Below are positions 1 to 5,349 of a stretch of DNA of 6,908 bases, one piece after another (position 1 is the stretch's first letter; each line of letters begins with the position of its first letter). This DNA is from Planctomycetaceae bacterium (GTDB lineage Bacteria > Planctomycetota > Planctomycetia > Pirellulales > Thermoguttaceae), in assembly GCA_031283825.1 (NCBI GenBank), contig JAITAZ010000490.1, positions 1 through 6,908 of the forward strand. The letters run 5' to 3'. The position numbers and the translations under genes were made by a program. The notes under the pieces are model-generated. The model did not search any database, was not told where the DNA came from, and was given only the letters and a program-made list of their open reading frames with translations.

Positions 1-31
1 TTGTCCAAAAATCCGCGTTTAGAAAAATCCC

Positions 32-62
32 GAATTCCGATAATTTCAATAAAACGGAATTC
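32..62. promoter_or_regulatory. 8-bp inverted repeat upstream of glgX
   Basis: GAATTCCG (32-39) and CGGAATTC (55-62) are perfect inverted arms separated by 15 bases, about 30 bases before the glgX start. There is no T-run after the right arm, so it is not a normal terminator. It could be an operator or a leader hairpin. The bases between it and glgX are A+T-rich (TATAAATATATAAG at 63-76), but I could not pair these with a good -35 box. Function is inferred from position only. Confidence 0.35.
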
Positions 63-94
63 TATAAATATATAAGTAAAAGGCGGTGTTGCAA

Positions 95-2299
95 ATGGTT
101 CTTTTAAAAAATCATTTGAATAGAAACTTAATCAATAATGACAAAAATATTTTTGGTTTTAAAAACCGAATTAAAACTCCTCTTGAACAATCTCACATGA
201 TCGATCCCTCCTCCGTAATGCGATTTACGCATCCGTTGCCCTTCGGCGCAATATTACACGATAACGGCGTTCAATTCGTTGTCGTTAGCCGCCTTGCGCG
301 GTCAATGAAATTACTGCTTTACGATAAAGTCGAAGACCCCGAACCATCAGAGATTATCAATTTCAATCTCAAAGAAAGTCGATGGGGACACGTTTGGTCT
401 CTGTTTGTACACGGATTGAAAGCAAAGCAGTTGTATCACTTACAAGCCGACGGTCCATTCGAACCCGAACGCGGTCTGCGATTCGACGGACGCGCCAGAC
501 TAATCGACCCTTACGCAAAAGCTCTCGCCGGTGATTACTTGACCTCAACCGACGGAATTGTACGACCGCCCAAGTGCGTAGTTATTGACGACGACGACTT
601 CGATTGGAGAGGTGATAAACATCTACGATACGATTTGTCAAAATCAATTATCTACGAATTACACGTCAAAGGTTTCACCGCCTCAAAATCCAGCGAAGTA
701 CAACATCCGGGAACTTATCTCGGCTTGATTGAAAAAATCCCGTACCTCAAAGACTTGGGAGTTACCGCCGTCGAACTAATGCCAATCCACGAATTTCCCA
801 CTAACGCCTCCGACGGAAGTAAACCCAAAATCAAAAATTACTGGGGCTACGATTCAATGGCGTTTTTCTCTCCTCATAGAGGTTACGCCTACGGAAAAGA
901 ACCGGGGTCGCAAGTGCGCGAATTCAAAGAAATGGTTCGCGCTTTTCATCAAGCCGGAATCGAAGTTATTCTCGACGTCGTTTTCAACCACACTTGCGAA
1001 GGAAATGAAAACGGTCCAACTTTAAGTTTCAAAGGTCTCGACAATCAAATTTACTACATGCTTGAACGCGGACAATATTACAAAAATTTCAGCGGATGCG
1101 GAAATACTGTCAACGGGAATCATCCGATTGTCCGCGAGCTGATTTTCAACTGCTTGAGACACTGGGTTCACAACTACCACATCGACGGATTCCGATTCGA
1201 TTTAGCGTCGATTTTAAGCCGCGATCAAATGGGCAACATTCAAGCGAATCCTCCAATAATCGAAACAATCTCCGAAGACCCTCTACTCGCCGATACGAAA
1301 ATTATCGCCGAAGCATGGGACGCCGCCGGAGCTTATCAAGTTGGTTCGTTTGGCTCTTACGGATTCGGGTCGCAGCGATGGGCAGAGTGGAACGGTAAAT
1401 TCCGAGACGACATCAGACGATTCTGGCGAGGAGACCAATGCATGATCGGCGCTCTTGCTACTCGACTCTCCGGCTCAAGCGATTTATACTCGCATAGCGG
1501 GAGAGGTCCTCAATGCAGTATAAATTTCGTTACAGCTCACGACGGATTCACGATGAACGATCTCGTCTCGTACAATTACAAACATAACGAAGATAACGGA
1601 GAACAAAATAGAGACGGAGAAAATAACAATTGCAGTTGTAATTACGGAGTCGAAGGACCGACAAACAATGCGGAAGTTTACGCGGAACGGAATCGTCAAA
1701 TTAAAAACATGTTGGCGACTTTACTGTTGAGTCAGGGAGTTCCGATGTTGTCGCAAGGAGACGAAGTGAGACGGACACAACGCGGAAACAATAACGCGTA
1801 TTGTCAAGATAACGTGATTTCATGGTTCGATTGGAGACTTCTAAAAAAATATTCAGGATTACGCCGATTCGTGCGAGAGTTAATTCTATTTCGCAAACGA
1901 GAAATAACGGTGCGTCAGCCGTATTTTCTCACCGGACAACCAAGAACTCCCGGAGCGTTGCCGGATATAAGTTGGTATGGCGCGCAAGGCGGCGCGGTTG
2001 CGTGGAATGTTGCGATGGACAGAAGTTTAACGTGTTTGCTTTCGGCGATTCCTCCGACGGTCGAGCATGAAGGGTCAAGGTATCATATTTTGATGATGTC
2101 ACATGGAGGTTGGGAATCGAGAGATTTTTATTTTCCGGCGGTGTGTCAAAATTTCGACTGGAGATTATTTATCGACACCGGCGCCGAAGAACCAAACGAA
2201 TTATTCACAGACGGAAATGGACCAAAGCCAAACTTAAAAGTTCCGTTAAAATTTATTCCGCATTCAATGAGAGTATTCTTGGCGGAGGTTGAATATTAG
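95..2299 (+). CDS. glgX: Glycogen debranching enzyme GlgX (GH13 isoamylase type)
   Basis: GlgX hydrolyses alpha-1,6 branch points of glycogen or limit dextrins in the cytoplasm during glycogen breakdown. The product is 734 residues from ATG 95. An N-terminal CBM48-like beta-sandwich (about residues 40-150) precedes a GH13 barrel (about 165-600) and a C-terminal beta domain. The four GH13 regions are intact: DVVFNH (294-299), GFRFDLAS with nucleophile Asp369, AEAWD with acid/base Glu406, and TAHDG with Asp483. GCGNTVNGNHP and TQRGNNNAYCQDN are typical GlgX/isoamylase stretches. ATG 95 is preferred because AGGCGG lies at 81-86, 8 bases upstream; GTG 86 is an in-frame alternative but sits on that motif. 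The first 40 or so residues are basic and Asn-rich and precede the family's usual start, so ATG 197 or 218 is also possible. A motif usually near SWNCGVEGPT reads SCNYGVEGPT here. Codons end mostly in A or C over most of the gene. Confidence 0.95.
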   Translation: MVLLKNHLNRNLINNDKNIFGFKNRIKTPLEQSHMIDPSSVMRFTHPLPFGAILHDNGVQFVVVSRLARSMKLLLYDKVEDPEPSEIINFNLKESRWGHVWSLFVHGLKAKQLYHLQADGPFEPERGLRFDGRARLIDPYAKALAGDYLTSTDGIVRPPKCVVIDDDDFDWRGDKHLRYDLSKSIIYELHVKGFTASKSSEVQHPGTYLGLIEKIPYLKDLGVTAVELMPIHEFPTNASDGSKPKIKNYWGYDSMAFFSPHRGYAYGKEPGSQVREFKEMVRAFHQAGIEVILDVVFNHTCEGNENGPTLSFKGLDNQIYYMLERGQYYKNFSGCGNTVNGNHPIVRELIFNCLRHWVHNYHIDGFRFDLASILSRDQMGNIQANPPIIETISEDPLLADTKIIAEAWDAAGAYQVGSFGSYGFGSQRWAEWNGKFRDDIRRFWRGDQCMIGALATRLSGSSDLYSHSGRGPQCSINFVTAHDGFTMNDLVSYNYKHNEDNGEQNRDGENNNCSCNYGVEGPTNNAEVYAERNRQIKNMLATLLLSQGVPMLSQGDEVRRTQRGNNNAYCQDNVISWFDWRLLKKYSGLRRFVRELILFRKREITVRQPYFLTGQPRTPGALPDISWYGAQGGAVAWNVAMDRSLTCLLSAIPPTVEHEGSRYHILMMSHGGWESRDFYFPAVCQNFDWRLFIDTGAEEPNELFTDGNGPKPNLKVPLKFIPHSMRVFLAEVEY

Positions 2300-2470
2300 A
2301 TAAAATAGTTACGAAATTTTGGGGGGCGAATTATCAACAAATCATCAACAAAAAGGTGTACGGCAGCTTTTTACCGTTTAGAAAAATTTAAATTTTGAGG
2401 AGTATGTAACGGAGTTATTTTTCTAATGTATTTCCAGTTTTAACCATTTAGTTATGTAAAAAATAAAAAG

Positions 2471-2959
2471 ATGGCTAAGCGAGAATTGTTAGTTGATCCG
2501 ATTCTTTATGACGTTAATCGGTCTATTTTTGGCATTGACGAGATACGTTGCTATAACTCTCATCGATTTGAGATGGAGCAGTTGACGGGCATACTTTATG
2601 AGAGTTTTGAGATGAAGTCTATAGTTGGCTATCTTGATGTAACGGATTCGAGTTTTTGGGTTCGCGGACACATGCCTGATTTCCCGTTGATGCCCGGTGT
2701 GATAATGTGCGAGGCGGCGGCGCAATTGACGAGTTATTTTGCGAACAAGTATCAATTGATGTCTGGTTCGTTATTAGGACTGGGCGGAATTGACAACGCA
2801 AGATTCCGTAATCCTGTCAAACTCGGCGACAGATTAGTAATTCAAGCAAAGATGATTCATTACAAAAAAATCCTAATCATCGCCGAGTTCGTAGGTCTAG
2901 TAGAAGACAAAATCGCCTGCGAAGGAATTATAAAAGGCGTCCCTGTAAAAAAATCTTAA
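2471..2959 (+). CDS. fabZ: FabZ-type 3-hydroxyacyl-ACP dehydratase (hot-dog fold)
   Basis: Members of this family dehydrate 3-hydroxyacyl-ACP to trans-2-enoyl-ACP in fatty-acid elongation. The product is 162 residues, close to usual FabZ length. The diagnostic helix stretch GHMPDFPLMPGVIMCEAAAQ (66-85) holds the expected catalytic His67 and Glu81. The canonical form has GHFP, so Met68 replaces Phe. About 45 residues precede the core and resemble the N-terminal extension of dehydratases that I recall from planctomycetes. ATG 2471 follows a 171-base gap after glgX and has only an A-rich leader (AAAAAG), with no clear Shine-Dalgarno. Codon choice switches within the gene: residues 1-108 use AAG and GAG, later residues mostly AAA and GAA. 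A specialised dehydratase of another lipid pathway cannot be excluded. The gene is followed by a 1.2-kb non-coding region with a terminator-like hairpin. Confidence 0.85.
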   Translation: MAKRELLVDPILYDVNRSIFGIDEIRCYNSHRFEMEQLTGILYESFEMKSIVGYLDVTDSSFWVRGHMPDFPLMPGVIMCEAAAQLTSYFANKYQLMSGSLLGLGGIDNARFRNPVKLGDRLVIQAKMIHYKKILIIAEFVGLVEDKIACEGIIKGVPVKKS

Positions 2960-2968
2960 TCATTCACG

Positions 2969-2982
2969 GTTTTTTAAAAAAC
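2969..2982. repeat. 14-bp perfect palindrome after fabZ-like gene
   Basis: GTTTTTTAAAAAAC is a perfect palindrome 10 bases after the dehydratase stop codon. The 13 bases GGTTTTTTAAAAA are repeated exactly at 3169-3181 in the loop of the second foldback element. TTCACGG followed by T-run and AAA (2963-2978) matches 6763-6778 after glgC with one mismatch. It may be a short gene-end element; as a terminator it is weak because it has no G+C stem. Confidence 0.4.
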
Positions 2983-2998
2983 AATATTATTTTTTTGG

Positions 2999-3011
2999 GT
3001 AACCGTTCACG
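2999..3011 (+). repeat. 13-bp motif GTAACCGTTCACG, copy 1
   Basis: GTAACCGTTCACG occurs here, 39 bases after the dehydratase stop codon, and again exactly at 6756-6768, about 116 bases after the glgC stop. Both copies are in the same orientation, downstream of a gene. The core CCG-TTCA-CGG can form a tiny hairpin when followed by G, as in copy 2. I read it as part of a short dispersed 3' element; a protein-binding site is also possible. Confidence 0.45.
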
Positions 3012-3019
3012 TTCAAAAG

Positions 3020-3102
3020 AAAAAATTCTACGCCCTGAAATGGCGACAGCAAATTTCAATTTTACAAAGCGGCTTGCGCTCTTTCTGGGCGTAGGATTTT
3101 TT
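3020..3102 (+). terminator. Long-stem intrinsic terminator or structured RNA
   Basis: A left arm at 3020-3040 pairs with a right arm at 3082-3102 over 21 positions with only two mismatches, one of which is a G-U pair in RNA. The core is CTACGCCC and GGGCGTAG. The stem is flanked by A-run and T-run, ending in seven T residues (3097-3103), as in a bidirectional intrinsic terminator. The 41-base interior is not a simple loop: AAAGCG and CGCTCTTT (3066-3084) can form a second hairpin that competes with the outer stem for its last bases. It lies 60 bases after the dehydratase gene and probably ends that transcript. A small RNA with its own terminator is an alternative. Confidence 0.6.
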
Positions 3103-3107
3103 TCTAT

Positions 3108-3273
3108 TGAGTCATTAATCCCAGATTTAAGTTAGTGTGTCCCCAATGTCCCCCTAAAAAAATAATATGGTTTTTTAAAAAGCCAAAGCTAATTTTTGGG
3201 GGGACTTGGGGGACATCGGGGACGCTGGGGACATTGGGGACGTTCTTGTTTGAAATCAGTGATTAATGACTCA
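3108..3273. repeat. 166-bp foldback element with inverted GTCCCC/GGGGAC arms
   Basis: The outermost 13 bases are perfect inverted repeats, TGAGTCATTAATC (3108-3120) and its complement (3261-3273). After a less conserved stretch the arms match again: GTCCCCAATGTCCCC (3139-3153) against GGGGACATTGGGGAC (3227-3241), in inverted orientation. A more internal pairing, 3148-3160 with 3192-3205, surrounds a small hairpin at 3169-3184. No protein is encoded. The shape resembles a MITE-like or REP-like non-autonomous element. No target-site duplication is evident. Confidence 0.6.
3200..3244 (+). repeat. Five-unit 9-bp tandem repeat GGGGACNNN
   Basis: GGGGAC recurs at 3200, 3209, 3218, 3227 and 3236 with an exact 9-base period; the three variable bases are TTG, ATC, GCT, ATT and GTT. 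Five runs of four or more G separated by 4-5 bases fit the pattern of an intramolecular G-quadruplex on the + strand. It forms most of the right arm of the 3108-3273 foldback, whose left arm has only two complementary units. Confidence 0.75.
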
Positions 3274-3470
3274 TGTTACGCGCTTGTTGCCTCAGATCTG
3301 GTAGGCGACCTTTCGCCGAAAGGTCGCGTCGGCGTTAGCCGACGGTAAATCTGAATTGATTTTAATTAGTGTCGAATCCTTCTTATCCTTGCCTTCGGCA
3401 ACGCGACCTTTCGGCGAAAGGTTGCGAACCTACGGTCGCCTACCTGATCTGGGGCAACAAGTGCATAACA
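3274..3470. repeat. 197-bp imperfect palindrome with nested hairpins
   Basis: The left arm 3274-3310 and right arm 3434-3470 are inverted repeats matching at 33 of 37 positions. Inside them 3305-3328 and 3403-3426 are also inverted copies, with one mismatch in 24. Each inner copy is itself a hairpin built on CCTTTCGCCGAAAGG. Further small hairpins are GTCGGC-GTTA-GCCGAC (3328-3343) and TTGCC-TTC-GGCAA (3389-3401). The element begins directly where the previous foldback ends. It has no coding potential. I interpret it as a dispersed palindromic repeat; a piece of it recurs at 5255-5274. Confidence 0.65.
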
Positions 3471-3489
3471 TAAATTAATAAAAGAATTA

Positions 3490-3503
3490 TTGATTTAAAT
3501 CAA
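3490..3503. promoter_or_regulatory. FNR/CRP-type palindrome TTGAT-TTAA-ATCAA
   Basis: TTGATTTAAATCAA is a perfect 14-bp palindrome that fits the FNR-family consensus TTGATNNNNATCAA. It lies in very A+T-rich sequence more than 640 bases before nifU and has no obvious promoter beside it, so a chance match is likely. Only the sequence match is seen; binding is speculative. Confidence 0.2.
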
Positions 3504-3527
3504 AATTTAATTTTTAAAAAATATTCT

Positions 3528-3554
3528 CTCTGTGAACTCTGTGTTCTCTGTGGT
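3528..3554 (+). repeat. Three-unit 9-bp tandem repeat CTCTGTGNN
   Basis: CTCTGTG occurs at 3528, 3537 and 3546 with an exact 9-base period and variable dinucleotides AA, TT and GT. Similar CTCTGTG-rich stretches are, from memory, widespread in intergenic DNA of several bacterial phyla. No reading frame or promoter is associated with it. It shares its period, but not its sequence, with the GGGGACNNN array. Confidence 0.6.
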
Positions 3555-3618
3555 TAATAAAAAAACGAATTATTAGAGATTCCCAATTGTCTATCACTGA
3601 ATAGATACTCGTATTTAA

Positions 3619-3659
3619 GGGGACATTGGGGACGTCGTTGCTTGAAATCGGAGATTGAC
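3619..3659 (+). repeat. Third copy of the GGGGACATTGGGGAC repeat
   Basis: The first 17 bases, GGGGACATTGGGGACGT, are identical to 3227-3243, and the next 24 bases (a TTGAAATC core and a GATTGAC end) match the rest of the right arm of the 3108-3273 element less well. It is in the same orientation as that arm and is not paired with an inverted partner, so it looks like a solo arm or remnant. A short open frame starting with TTG at 3642 begins inside this repeat and is not a convincing gene. Confidence 0.55.
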
Positions 3660-3873
3660 GACACTAAAGATATTACTCTTGAGTTTCTTCAAATAGTTTT
3701 AAACCAAAATTTCAATTTTGTTCCTTTCTATAACGATTTCTTAAAATCAAATTTTTACGTCGTGTCTAAATTTTCCGATCAAAAAACCAAAATGTCCTAC
3801 GATACAAATTGCCGATTCAAATGTTAATCGTGCAAGAAAAATTTCAAACTGTATCGGAATTTAATAGCGTTAC
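3660..3873. other. A+T-rich stretch without recognised features
   Basis: I see no convincing gene on either strand here. A short frame (3642-3827) begins in a repeat, has no ribosome binding site and a composition typical of translated A+T-rich spacer. No RNA gene, tandem repeat or strong hairpin was recognised. A decayed gene cannot be excluded. Confidence 0.4.
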
Positions 3874-3892
3874 AATAATCATAATCATTACA
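3874..3892. promoter_or_regulatory. Fur-box-like sequence upstream of nifU promoter
   Basis: Aligned by eye with the classical 19-bp Fur box GATAATGATAATCATTATC, this site matches 15 of 19 positions and has the same hexamer layout: AATAAT, CATAAT, C, ATTACA. It lies 37 bases before the -35 box of the candidate nifU promoter. Iron control of an Fe-S assembly gene would make sense. The region is A+T-rich, which raises the chance of a random match, and the consensus of this organism's Fur protein is unknown. Confidence 0.4.
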
Positions 3893-3929
3893 ATTCGCGT
3901 AACGGTTACTACGCCCGAAATAACAAAGA

Positions 3930-3958
3930 TTGACATTTTTGAATATCATATTCATAAT
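3930..3958 (+). promoter_or_regulatory. Sigma70-like promoter, probably for nifU
   Basis: A perfect -35 box TTGACA (3930-3935) and a near-perfect -10 box CATAAT (3953-3958) are separated by 17 bases, the optimal spacing. Transcription would start near 3965, giving a leader of roughly 185 bases before nifU. It is the best promoter match I found on the + strand of the window. Confidence 0.5.
3940..3954. promoter_or_regulatory. 7-1-7 dyad inside the nifU promoter spacer
   Basis: TGAATAT-C-ATATTCA is a perfect 15-bp dyad between the -35 and -10 boxes, ending in the -10. Fur-family sites often have this 7-1-7 layout (TGATAAT-N-ATTATCA), and the half site agrees at TGA..AT, five of seven positions. 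A repressor bound here would block RNA polymerase. The function is inferred from position and symmetry. Confidence 0.4.
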
Positions 3959-4054
3959 CTTATTTACTTTGTAAGGCGAGTGCGAAAACGGCGGTCGCAA
4001 GTTACCCAATCAAAGCTCAATATAAAACTAATTTCGTACTTGAAATTTCAGTAA

Positions 4055-4101
4055 TAATCGCGATCTGCATTTTTGGATTTTGCATTTGCGTTGCGCGATT
4101 A
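4055..4101 (+). other. Stem-loop in the nifU leader
   Basis: TAATCGCG (4055-4062) and CGCGATTA (4094-4101) are perfect 8-bp inverted arms around a 31-base T-rich interior containing two copies of TGCATTT. It would be in the 5' untranslated leader if the promoter at 3930 is used. It has no T-run after it, and I do not recognise a known riboswitch. Confidence 0.3.
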
Positions 4102-4150
4102 ATTCGTGAAAATTAACGCTAAACAATTAAATTACCATTTCAAATAAAAT

Positions 4151-5161
4151 ATGCCTTGGGAATATAGCGATAAAACTAAAGAACTTTTCAGCGCCGCCGT
4201 TCAAGGTGAGAAAGACGCGCATCTCGGCGAGATTTCGGAACCTGACGGCGTTGGTAGTCACGGCTCAATAGCTTGCGGCGACGCTTTGACGTTTACGTTT
4301 CGCGTTGAACGAGACGCCAATCCGCTCAAAGACATAATAGTCGAAGCACGCTACTTGACATTCGGATGCACGTCGGCAATTGCGTCGTCGGAGGCGTTAT
4401 GCCGTATTATTGAGTCGAAACGTTACACGCCGATTGATGCGCTTAAAATCACCAATAAAGATATAGTCGAATTTGTCGGCGGTTTACCGGAACAGAAAAT
4501 ACATTGCTCGGTCATGGGCGCGGAAGCACTGCAAGCCGCCGTTTTCGACTGGGCAAAAAAACGCAACGTCGATCTGACCTCGCTCGGAATAGATATTCAC
4601 CCGCAAGAACAACAAGAAGGTAAAATTATCTGCAATTGTTTTGGTCTTTCTGAATCGTATATTCGACGAAAAATTAGAGAACTCAATTTGCGGACAATTC
4701 CTGAAATAATCGGTTCAATCAAAGCCGGCGGCGCGTGCGCAATGTGTCAAAATAAACAAGGCGGACTACAAGATATCCTCGACGAAATTTGGGGAAACGA
4801 AAAAATCCAACAATCTACCCGCGATTTTTCGTTACGAATATTAAATGATAATTCAGCGGAAAAAAATTTATCTCAATCGACCTCCGCTCAATTACAGTCG
4901 TCGAATGCAAATCATGCAGACGGTAATTCGCCGTTCAAGTTTTTCAAACAAATCGAGAAACTAATCGACGATAAAATTCGTCCGCTATTACAACAAGACG
5001 GCGGAGATTTAGAATTGATAGATATTAAAGATAAGACGATTTATGTCGCGTTACAAGGCGCATGTTCAGGTTGCGCGGGCGCGGGGCAAACAATAAAATA
5101 TATGGTTGAAGATTTACTCAAAGAAAATGTAGATAACGGAATTAGAGTCATTCAGGTTTGA
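4151..5161 (+). CDS. nifU: NifU-type Fe-S cluster assembly scaffold, three domains
   Basis: NifU builds Fe-S clusters from sulfur supplied by a cysteine desulfurase and passes them to apoproteins in the cytoplasm. The product is 336 residues, slightly longer than classical NifU (about 310). The IscU-like domain (1-130) has Cys42 in ACGD, Cys73 in FGC and Cys119 in IHC. The central BFD-like [2Fe-2S] domain (about 158-212) has CNC (161, 163) and CAMC (196, 199). The C-terminal NifU domain (about 265-336) has CSGC (305, 308). All nine family cysteines are therefore present. A Ser/Asn/Gln-rich linker (218-260) explains the extra length. ATG 4151 has no Shine-Dalgarno. No nifS or nitrogenase gene is nearby, so a general housekeeping role is likelier than nitrogen fixation. 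A promoter, a Fur-like box and an operator-like dyad lie upstream. Codons favour A-ending forms: by hand count Glu is 19 GAA to 5 GAG. Confidence 0.95.
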   Translation: MPWEYSDKTKELFSAAVQGEKDAHLGEISEPDGVGSHGSIACGDALTFTFRVERDANPLKDIIVEARYLTFGCTSAIASSEALCRIIESKRYTPIDALKITNKDIVEFVGGLPEQKIHCSVMGAEALQAAVFDWAKKRNVDLTSLGIDIHPQEQQEGKIICNCFGLSESYIRRKIRELNLRTIPEIIGSIKAGGACAMCQNKQGGLQDILDEIWGNEKIQQSTRDFSLRILNDNSAEKNLSQSTSAQLQSSNANHADGNSPFKFFKQIEKLIDDKIRPLLQQDGGDLELIDIKDKTIYVALQGACSGCAGAGQTIKYMVEDLLKENVDNGIRVIQV

Positions 5162-5170
5162 AAAGAAAAT

Positions 5171-5202
5171 GAGAAAACGAGAAAACGAGAAAACGAGAAT
5201 AA
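5171..5202 (+). repeat. 8-bp tandem repeat GAGAAAAC after nifU
   Basis: Three perfect GAGAAAAC units (5171-5194) are followed by a partial fourth, GAGAATAA, in a purine-rich tract that begins right after the nifU stop codon. A run of seven T follows at 5207-5213. The unit length is not a multiple of three, and it lies outside any gene, so copy-number change would alter only spacing or leader structure before glgC. Slippage is a possibility, not observed. Confidence 0.6.
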
Positions 5203-5254
5203 GTAATTTTTTTGCAATTCAGTAGGTAGTCAATCATTGATTTGCTAGACGGCA

Positions 5255-5287
5255 TTTCGGCGAAAGGTTGCGAATCAGATTTAAGTT
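5255..5287 (+). repeat. Fragment of the dispersed palindromic repeat
   Basis: Bases 5255-5274 are identical to 3409-3428 in the right arm of the 197-bp palindrome, over 20 bases. The next bases, CAGATTTAAGTT (5276-5287), match 3122-3133 in the second foldback element. The fragment lies in the nifU-glgC gap, so an open frame running from TTG 5242 into glgC is repeat-derived there; this favours the internal ATG at 5350 as the real glgC start. Confidence 0.55.
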
Positions 5288-5349
5288 TTTCTGCCGATTT
5301 GAATAATTTAAAAATTGTAAATAGTAATTTTGACGTAATAAAATTTATT

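Noticed and set aside
1484..1699. Minus-strand frame within glgX
   Set aside because: It lies wholly opposite the conserved GH13 catalytic region and is a shadow of glgX codon bias.
2331..2350. Direct repeat ATCAACAA twice after glgX
   Set aside because: Only two short A+T-rich copies; not enough to call a site such as DnaA boxes or iterons.
2397..2409. GAGGAG followed by ATG-TAA before the fabZ-like gene, a minimal start-stop frame
   Set aside because: The spacing between GAGGAG and ATG is only one base, too short for normal initiation, so it is probably chance.
3274..3470. tRNA or retron-type RNA gene in the palindrome
   Set aside because: There is no T-arm/anticodon arrangement or CCA-end stem, and no reverse transcriptase gene is nearby; simple inverted arms explain the structure.
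3642..3827. Small + strand gene of 61 codons
   Set aside because: It starts with TTG inside a repeat, has no ribosome binding site and no recognisable motif; composition is that of A+T-rich spacer.
3809..4054. Overlapping small frames on both strands (81 codons on +, 61 codons on - at 3824-4009)
   Set aside because: They run through the candidate promoter and Fur-like box, contain low-complexity Ile/Thr or Asn/Tyr stretches from A+T-rich DNA, and look like no family I know.
5242..5349. N-terminal extension of GlgC from TTG 5242
   Set aside because: The extra 36 codons do not resemble GlgC, cover a fragment of a dispersed repeat, and ATG 5350 gives the normal N-terminus just before the GGG motif.
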